A stretch of 49,503 nt of DNA from assembly GCA_016209635.1 (NCBI GenBank), contig JACQWC010000153.1, forward strand, positions 1-49,503, written 5' to 3'. A program made the translations under genes and the position numbers. The notes under the pieces were generated by a model. It did not search any database and was not told the DNA's origin. It worked only from the letters and a program-made list of their open reading frames with translations. How positions within the stretch are numbered: position 1 is the stretch's first letter; each line of letters opens with the position of its first letter. Below are positions 43,571 to 49,503 of this stretch, piece by piece. The DNA is from Candidatus Rokuibacteriota bacterium (GTDB lineage: Bacteria > Methylomirabilota > Methylomirabilia > Rokubacteriales > CSP1-6).

Positions 43571-45261
43571 CAGACTCTCCTTCGGTCGAACTCGCTCCGC
43601 TGGCCGGTCCCGTAGACGGACAGCGCGCCCTTGGGGCCGACGGCGTTCGGACGCTGGAAGATCCAGTTCTGCCATGCCGAGAGGCGGCCGAAGATCTTCG
43701 TCTCGAGGGTCTCCGGGCCGCCGAACCTCAGCGACGCTTCCATGCCGGTGAGCGCGTCGGGCGAGAAGGCCGCGCGCTCCTCGATCGCGATGCGCACCTC
43801 GTCGTCCCAATCGATGTCGTCGGGTGTGAGCGTGACGAGTCCGGCCTCCGCCGCCGCGGCGGCGTCCAGATCCTGGCCGATGCGGCCCTTCAGGTCGTCG
43901 ACGCGACCCGGGTCGTCCAGGAACCGGCTGGCGAGCCGCCCGAGGCCGTTGGGCATCGGGTAGGCGCCGAAGTTCGTCGCCGTCAGGCGCACCGTCGCCG
44001 GGGGCCGTCCGTCGCCCGCGCGGGCGCCGGCCAGCATGTACGAGCGGTCCGCGCCCAGCGCCAGCTCGAGCAGCGTGCCCGTGAAGGACGAGCCCGGCTC
44101 GATCAGCGCGAACAGGGAGCGGGGCGACACGTCGAGGCGCTTGAACATACGCTTGAGGAAGAGACGGATCTCCCGCACGAGCCAGTCGGCCTGGTGGTCG
44201 ACCAGCGCGCGGTCATGGGCCTCGACCAGGTCGGCGCTCCCGGTCGCCCTGAACACCCAGAGGCCGATCGCCTCCTCGTTGGTGCGCAGGTGGAGGATCA
44301 GGTCGTCCAGCTCGCGCGCTAGCCGGAGCGGCCAGAAGGCGTCGCCGAGGGCGTGGATCCGCTCGACGTCGGCGGGTGGCGGGCCCTCCGGCGCGCTCAC
44401 GGTGATGTCGGCGACGCCGCGCTCGCGGTCGATGGCGCACGCGACGTGGCCGTACCCGATCCGATCGCCCTCGATGGTCCGCTCGAGCGGCGAGAGGACG
44501 ATGCCCCGGGCCCCCGCCGGTCGGTCGGTCCGGGCCGCGAACTCCGCCGCCCGCTGCCGCACGGTCTCCTCGAGCCTCGAGCGCGGCACGACCTCGTCCA
44601 CCAGCCGCCACTCCACCGCGCGCTTCCCCTTGATGCCCTCCTCCAGCGTGCAGAAGACGTCCGCGCGGTCGCGGCGCACGCGGCGCTTGTCCACGAGCCG
44701 GGTCAGCCCGCCGGTGCCCGGCAGGACCGCCAGCAGCGGCACCTCGGGCAGCGCCACCGACGTGTTCCCGTCGTCCGCCATGAGGATGTAGTCCGTCGCC
44801 AGCGCCAGCTCGTAGCCGCCCCCGGCGCAGGGTCCGTTGACGGCGCAGAGGTAGAGCTGGCGCGACTCGGCCGTCGCCTCCTCGATCGCGTTCCGCGTCT
44901 CGTTGGTGAACTTGCAGAAGTTCACCTTCCAGCCGTGCGTCGACTGGCCGAGCATCCGGATGTTGGCGCCCGCGCAGAAGACGCGCTCCTTGGCGGAGGT
45001 GAGGATCACCGCCCCGACCTCCGGGTGCTCGAAGCGCAGGCGCTGGACGGCGTCGTAGAGCTCGATGTCGACGCCAAGATCGTACGAGTTGAGCTTGAGC
45101 TCGTAGCCGGGCCGGAGCCCGCCGTCCTCGCTCACGTCCATGGCGAGCAGGGCGATGCGGCCGTCGAGCGTGAGCCGCCAGTGCCTGTACGCGCCCGGCG
45201 CGGTGCGGAAGTCGACCGGCGCGCGTCCGCCGTCAGTCACGTCGCCGTCCGTCCTCGACAT
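43570..45261 (-). CDS. boxC: 2,3-epoxybenzoyl-CoA dihydrolase (benzoyl-CoA-dihydrodiol lyase) BoxC
   Basis: Crotonase-like ERVFCAGANIRMLGQSTHGWKVNFCKFTNETRNAIEEA; NGPCAGGGYELALATDYILMADDGNTSVALPEVPLLAVLPGTGGLTRL. Adjacent to boxB. Confidence 0.93.
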
Positions 45262-45270
45262 CGCTCGCGC

Positions 45271-45819
45271 TCACCCCAAGATGACCCACAGCGCCCGGGC
45301 CTCCTTCGTGCCGAGGTTCTCCCAGCCGTGCGGCGTGCCCCCGTCCAGGAGGGCGCTGTCGCCCGCGTCCAGCACGTACCGGTCGCCGTTGTAGTGGAGG
45401 CCGACCCGGCCGCCGATCACGTAGAAGAGCTTCATCTGGCCGGGCTTGATCACGACCTTCTCCGTCGTCACCCCGCGCGACTTCGGCGCGAGCGTCGAGA
45501 CCACCCCGCGGATCTTGCCCTCGAAGAGGCCGGCGCCGAGCACGGCCCAGCGCTCCGACGACCCGTCGAACGACACGACCGGGTAGTCCTTCTTCCGGCT
45601 CACCTGGATCCGGCCGGCCGGCTGCCCGTCGAAGAGCGACCCGATCGGCACACCCAGCGAGGCCGCGATCCGGCCGAGCGTGTGGAGCGACGGGGTGAGC
45701 CGGCCGGACTCGATCTGCGAGACCATGCTCGGCGTGAGCTCCGCCTTCTCGGCGAGCTGGCGCTGCTGGAGCTGGCGCTCGAGCCGCAACGCCTTGATCC
45801 GGTCGGCGAGCGCGGTCAC
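45271..45819 (-). CDS. XRE-family transcriptional regulator with C-terminal cupin domain
   Basis: HTH IKALRLERQLQQRQLAEKAELTPSMVSQIESGRLTPSLHTLGRIAASLGVPIGSLF; cupin-like HYNGDRYVLDAGDSALLDGGTPHGWENLG. Confidence 0.92.
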   Translation of the reverse strand: MTALADRIKALRLERQLQQRQLAEKAELTPSMVSQIESGRLTPSLHTLGRIAASLGVPIGSLFDGQPAGRIQVSRKKDYPVVSFDGSSERWAVLGAGLFEGKIRGVVSTLAPKSRGVTTEKVVIKPGQMKLFYVIGGRVGLHYNGDRYVLDAGDSALLDGGTPHGWENLGTKEARALWVILG

Positions 45820-46844
45820 GCCACCTCCTCCTCGCTGCGGAGCGTCTCGGGCAGCCCCGCCAGGCGGCGGAGCGCGCGGGTCACGAACACCCGGGTCATC
45901 CTCTTCCGGTAGGGGTGCGTGAAGTCCGTGTTGTCGAGCGGCTTCGCCGGTCCGGCGGCGAGGTGGGCCACGCGCGCGATCACCTCGCCCGTGAGCCGCT
46001 GGCCCTGGAGCGCGGCCGCCGCGCTCGCGGCCTCGCGCGGCTGCGAGGCGACTGCGCCCAGCACGATCCTCGCCCCGCGGACCGTTCCCCCCGTCCCATC
46101 ACCGTCGAGCCGGACCGCGACGGCGACGCCCAGCACGGGGAAGTCGAAGGAGCCGCGGCGGCGCAGCTTGAGGTAGACGGACCGCCATCCGTCCGGGGGC
46201 GGCAGGGTGAGGTCCGCGAGGATCTCCTCCCGGCGCTTGGCCAGGTACTCGATGCCGTCATCCCGGTAGAGAGTGTCGATCGGGATCGTCCGCTCGCCGG
46301 CGGCGCTCACGAGCCGCGCCCGCGCGCCGAGGCTCCAGAGGACGGGCGCGGTGTCCGACGACGATACCGCCCAGCATCGCGGGCTCCCGGGGGCGACCAG
46401 ACAGATGTCGCCATCCTTCTTCATGCAGAAGCCGACCGCCTTCCGCCACTCGTGAGACTGGTTGTAGTAGTTGCAGCGCGTGTCGACGCAGACGTTGCCG
46501 CCGATCGTCCCCATGTTCCGGAGCTGGGGCGACGAGACGAGCCCGGCGGCGGTGGCGAGGGCCGGATAGTGACGGACGACGTCGAGATCCGCGGCCACCG
46601 CGGAGAGCGTCGTGCCCGCGCCGATCACGAGCCCGCCGTCCGGCCCGCGGCGGATCCCCGCCAGCTCCCGGATGCCCCGGAGCCCGACCAGCGTCGTCGG
46701 CTCGAACTGCCGGCGCTTCATGTTGGGGTAGAGGTCGGTGCCGCCGGCGACGAGCATCGCCTCCTGGCCGTGGTCGGCGATGGCCTTCACCGCGTCCGCC
46801 AGGGTCCGCGGCGCCAGGTAGGTGAAGGGCGGCAGGCGCATCAT
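45816..46844 (-). CDS. Molybdopterin dehydrogenase FAD-binding subunit, 4-hydroxybenzoyl-CoA reductase beta-like
   Basis: FTYLAPRTLADAVKAIADHGQEAMLVAGGTDLYPNMK; MGTIGGNVCVDTRCNYYNQSHEWRKAVGFCMKKDGDICLVAPGSPRCWAVSSSDTAPVL with extra cysteines consistent with the extra 4Fe-4S loop of HcrB. Confidence 0.85.
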   Translation of the reverse strand: MMRLPPFTYLAPRTLADAVKAIADHGQEAMLVAGGTDLYPNMKRRQFEPTTLVGLRGIRELAGIRRGPDGGLVIGAGTTLSAVAADLDVVRHYPALATAAGLVSSPQLRNMGTIGGNVCVDTRCNYYNQSHEWRKAVGFCMKKDGDICLVAPGSPRCWAVSSSDTAPVLWSLGARARLVSAAGERTIPIDTLYRDDGIEYLAKRREEILADLTLPPPDGWRSVYLKLRRRGSFDFPVLGVAVAVRLDGDGTGGTVRGARIVLGAVASQPREAASAAAALQGQRLTGEVIARVAHLAAGPAKPLDNTDFTHPYRKRMTRVFVTRALRRLAGLPETLRSEEEVA

Positions 46845-49303
46845 GCGAAGGGTCTGAGCGCGATCGCCTCGGCGGGCTGGCCGAACGCCGACTCGACGAC
46901 CACGGGCTCCTTGAAGGTGAAGAGCGGGAGCTTCTCGGGTCCCACGCGTGCCGGCTTCCCCTGCCGTCTCAGCTCGAGCCCCTTGACGATCTTGTCCGGC
47001 GTGACCGGCACCTCGTCGATCCGCACCCCCACCGCGTGATACACGGCATTCGCGATCGCCGGGATCACGGGCAGCAGCGGGCCCTGCCCGGCCTCCTTCG
47101 CGCCGAACGGCCCCTCGGGGTCGTCCGTCTCCACCAGCATCGTGTGGATCTCGGGGGTCTCGAGCGTCGTCGGGCTCTTGTACTCGAGCATCGAGGGCGC
47201 CTTGTGCACGAGCTTCCGGAAGACCTGCTCCTCCATCAGCGCCTCGCCGATCCCCATGTAGATCGAGCCCTCGACCTGGCCCTCCACGAGGAGGGGATTG
47301 AGCGCGCGGCCGACGTCGTGCGCGACCCACACGTCGTGCAGCTCGACCTCGCCCGTCTCCTCGTCCACCGTCAGCTCGACGACGCAGGCGGAGTAGGAAT
47401 AGCAGGGCGACGGCCCGACGCCGCCGCCCTTGTACTTCCCCGCGCGCTTGGGCGGCGCGTACGACCCCGCGAACGCGAGCACGCCGTGCAGCGACTCGCC
47501 GAGCTCCACCGCCTGGGCGAAGGGCACGGCCTTCTCCCACTCGTCGGGCACGCCGACCTTCCGGTCGCGGGCCACGAGCGCGGCGGGTGCCACCTCGAGC
47601 TTCTGCGCCACGGCCTTGACGATCACCGCCTTGAGCCGCTCCGCCGCCTGGATGGCGGCCATCCCGCACATGAGCGTGACGCGCGAGGAGTAGGAACCGA
47701 GGTCGACGGGCGTCAGGTCGGTGTCGCCCGGGTGGACGCGGATGTCCTTGGGGTCGACGCCCAGGACCTCGGCGACGAGGTAGGCGAGGATCGAGTCCGA
47801 GCCCTGCCCGACGTCCGTCGCGCCGCAGAGCACGGCGACGCCGCCGCTCCGGTCCGCCCGGACGATGACGCCCGAGTGCGGCATGCTGTTCCAGTAGATG
47901 GCGGTGCCCGCGCCCGTGAGGTAGGCGGAGCAGGCGATCCCGATCCCCCGCCGCCTGGCGTCCCCGGACTCGCCGCGGTGCTCGGCGGTCAGGCCGTACC
48001 GACGGCGCTTCTCTCGCCACGCCGAGGCCTCCACCACCCTGTCGATGCACTCGCCGAGACCGGTCGTCGTGATCGTCAGGTGGTTCGCGGTCTTCGTGAA
48101 GGGCTCGGCGAGGGTGCGGCGGCGCATGTCGGCGGGGTCGAGGCCGAGCTGCTCGGCGGCCTTATCGATCTGGCACTCGAGCGCGAACCGGGGCTGGGGG
48201 GTGCCGTGGCCGCGCTTGGGCCCGCAGGGCGGCTTGTTCGTGAAGATGCGCGCGGCCTCGAACTTGTAGACCGGCATCTTGTAGGTCACGGGGTTGACGA
48301 CGCCCGTGTAGAACACCGACGCCACCCCGTACGAGCCGTAGGCGCCCCCGTCGAGCCAGGTCCGGAGGTGGCACCCGGTGATCTCCCCCTCCCGGGTGAA
48401 GCCCGTCTTGATCCACATCAGCACGGGGTGGCGGCCGCGGTGAACGTAGAAGACCTCCTCCCGCGTCAGCGCGATCTTCACCGGCCGCCCCGAGAGCTGC
48501 GAAAGCTTGCAGGCCGCGATCTCGTGCGCGAAGGGATCGAGCTTGCCACCGAACCCGCCGCCGACCGGCGCGGCGACCACGCGAACGTGGGCGGCCGGCA
48601 CGTCGAGGATCTTCGCGAGGAGGCGATGGACGTAGTGCGGCGTCTGCGTCGACGACCAGAGCGTCAGCTTCCCGTCCGGTCCCCAGTGAGCGACCGCCGC
48701 GTGCTGCTCCATCGGCAGGTGGGTGTTGCCCTCGTAGTGGAAGACGTCCTCGCGCACGAGATCGGCCCGCGCGAACGCCGCCTCCACGTCGCCGAACTGG
48801 AGCGACACGTTCTTGTGGATGTTCGGTCCGTCCCCGTACTCGTGGATGCGGACCTCGGGATGGGCGAGGGACTCCCCGATCGACATGAGGGCGGGCAGCG
48901 GGGCGTACTCCACTTCGATGAGCCGGCACGCCCGCTCGGCCGTCTCCTCGTCGACGGCGGCGACGGCCGCCACCGCGTCACCCACCATCCGCACCTTCTC
49001 GGTGCAGAGCGCCTCCTCGTCCTGCGAGACCGGCAGGGTGCCGACCTTGACGCGCGGGAGGTCCCAGCCCGTGATGACCGCGTACACGCCGGGGAGGGCG
49101 CGGGCGGCGGTGGGATCGATCCGCGTGATGCGCGCGTGCGCGTGGGGGCTTCGGAGGACCCTGCCGTACGCCATCCGGGGCAGGAAGAAGTCGTCCGCGT
49201 ACCGGGTGTCGCCCGTGACCTTCGCCCACGCGTCGATCTTCGGGAGCGGCTGGCCGATCACCGAGAACTCGTGCTTCCGCTCGGAGGGGGGCTCGGCGCT
49301 CAT
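46841..49303 (-). CDS. Molybdopterin-binding subunit, 4-hydroxybenzoyl-CoA reductase alpha-like
   Basis: IGQPLPKIDAWAKVTGDTRYADDFFLPRMAYGRVLRSPHAHARI; VGGGFGGKLDPFAHEIAACKLS; GHGTPQPRFALECQIDKAAEQLG; C-terminal GAKEAGQGPLLPVIPAIANAVYHAVGVRI. Syntenic with beta and gamma subunits. Confidence 0.88.
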   Translation of the reverse strand: MSAEPPSERKHEFSVIGQPLPKIDAWAKVTGDTRYADDFFLPRMAYGRVLRSPHAHARITRIDPTAARALPGVYAVITGWDLPRVKVGTLPVSQDEEALCTEKVRMVGDAVAAVAAVDEETAERACRLIEVEYAPLPALMSIGESLAHPEVRIHEYGDGPNIHKNVSLQFGDVEAAFARADLVREDVFHYEGNTHLPMEQHAAVAHWGPDGKLTLWSSTQTPHYVHRLLAKILDVPAAHVRVVAAPVGGGFGGKLDPFAHEIAACKLSQLSGRPVKIALTREEVFYVHRGRHPVLMWIKTGFTREGEITGCHLRTWLDGGAYGSYGVASVFYTGVVNPVTYKMPVYKFEAARIFTNKPPCGPKRGHGTPQPRFALECQIDKAAEQLGLDPADMRRRTLAEPFTKTANHLTITTTGLGECIDRVVEASAWREKRRRYGLTAEHRGESGDARRRGIGIACSAYLTGAGTAIYWNSMPHSGVIVRADRSGGVAVLCGATDVGQGSDSILAYLVAEVLGVDPKDIRVHPGDTDLTPVDLGSYSSRVTLMCGMAAIQAAERLKAVIVKAVAQKLEVAPAALVARDRKVGVPDEWEKAVPFAQAVELGESLHGVLAFAGSYAPPKRAGKYKGGGVGPSPCYSYSACVVELTVDEETGEVELHDVWVAHDVGRALNPLLVEGQVEGSIYMGIGEALMEEQVFRKLVHKAPSMLEYKSPTTLETPEIHTMLVETDDPEGPFGAKEAGQGPLLPVIPAIANAVYHAVGVRIDEVPVTPDKIVKGLELRRQGKPARVGPEKLPLFTFKEPVVVESAFGQPAEAIALRPFA

Positions 49304-49503
49304 CGTCTATCTCCCACCCGACTGCCGCCCGTCATCCGGAGCGCGGCCATCTCCACCGCGTCGAGGATCTTCGTGTAGCCGGTGCAGCGGCAGAGGTTCC
49401 CGGCGAGGGCCTCCTCGACCTCGCGCCGGGTGGGCGCGGGGTTCCCATCGAGGAGGGCCTTCGCCGTGACTAGGATCCCCGGCGTGCAGTAGCCGCACTG
49501 GGC
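49300..49503 (-). CDS. (2Fe-2S)-binding subunit (4-hydroxybenzoyl-CoA reductase gamma-like), cut by the window edge
   Basis: Minus-strand frame reads AQCGYCTPGILVTAKALLDGNPAPTRREVEEALAGNLCRCTGYTKILDAVEMAALRMTGGSRVGDRR*. CGYCTPG and NLCRCTGY are diagnostic. Confidence 0.93.
   Translation of the reverse strand, partial: AQCGYCTPGILVTAKALLDGNPAPTRREVEEALAGNLCRCTGYTKILDAVEMAALRMTGGSRVGDRR

Noticed and set aside
45271-45819. Calling the XRE-cupin gene boxR
   Set aside because: BoxR characteristically carries a shikimate-kinase-like domain; this protein has a short cupin domain instead, so only the family is named.
47036-49378. 780-aa plus-strand ORF
   Set aside because: Antisense to the HcrA-like gene; no domain motifs.
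49307-49498. 63-aa minus-strand ORF at the right edge
   Set aside because: Wrong frame; the neighbouring minus frame encodes CGYCTPG and NLCRCTGY of a 2Fe-2S subunit.

Overview
The window is a high-GC bacterial chromosomal segment of about 49.5 kb. Gene density is high and no rRNA, tRNA, CRISPR array or intact transposase was recognised. From left to right it holds: an Ogt/MGMT-type alkyltransferase end; an amidohydrolase; a NUDIX hydrolase; an orphan CoxL-like molybdenum hydroxylase large subunit; a Rad3/DinG-like helicase; a polar amino-acid ABC transporter with a 2,2-dialkylglycine-decarboxylase-like PLP enzyme and a GntR/FCD regulator; an amidohydrolase/SDR/FAD-oxidoreductase/EthD catabolic cluster; a decayed hsdM remnant beside a low-GC DUF2283-like ORF; a UvrD/PD-(D/E)XK helicase-nuclease; a PfkB sugar kinase; and a lower-GC island with a ketosynthase and four sensor-kinase-type proteins. 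The right half has a thiolase with an unlisted 27-aa desulforedoxin-like microprotein, a TtuA/TtuB-like tRNA thiolation pair, a tctA pseudogene, an ECF sigma/anti-sigma pair, an MscS channel, and a long minus-strand benzoyl-CoA operon (boxB, boxC, benzoate-CoA ligase) joined to 4-hydroxybenzoyl-CoA-reductase-like genes. The best candidate for something new is the operon-like block at 21478-31937: a ketosynthase with a Cys-His-Gln instead of Cys-His-His active site, two tandem-duplicated membrane kinases, a degenerate pseudo-receiver/pseudo-kinase, and a hybrid kinase whose terminal receiver has lost its phospho-Asp. All family calls come from motifs recognised by eye; no database search was run.
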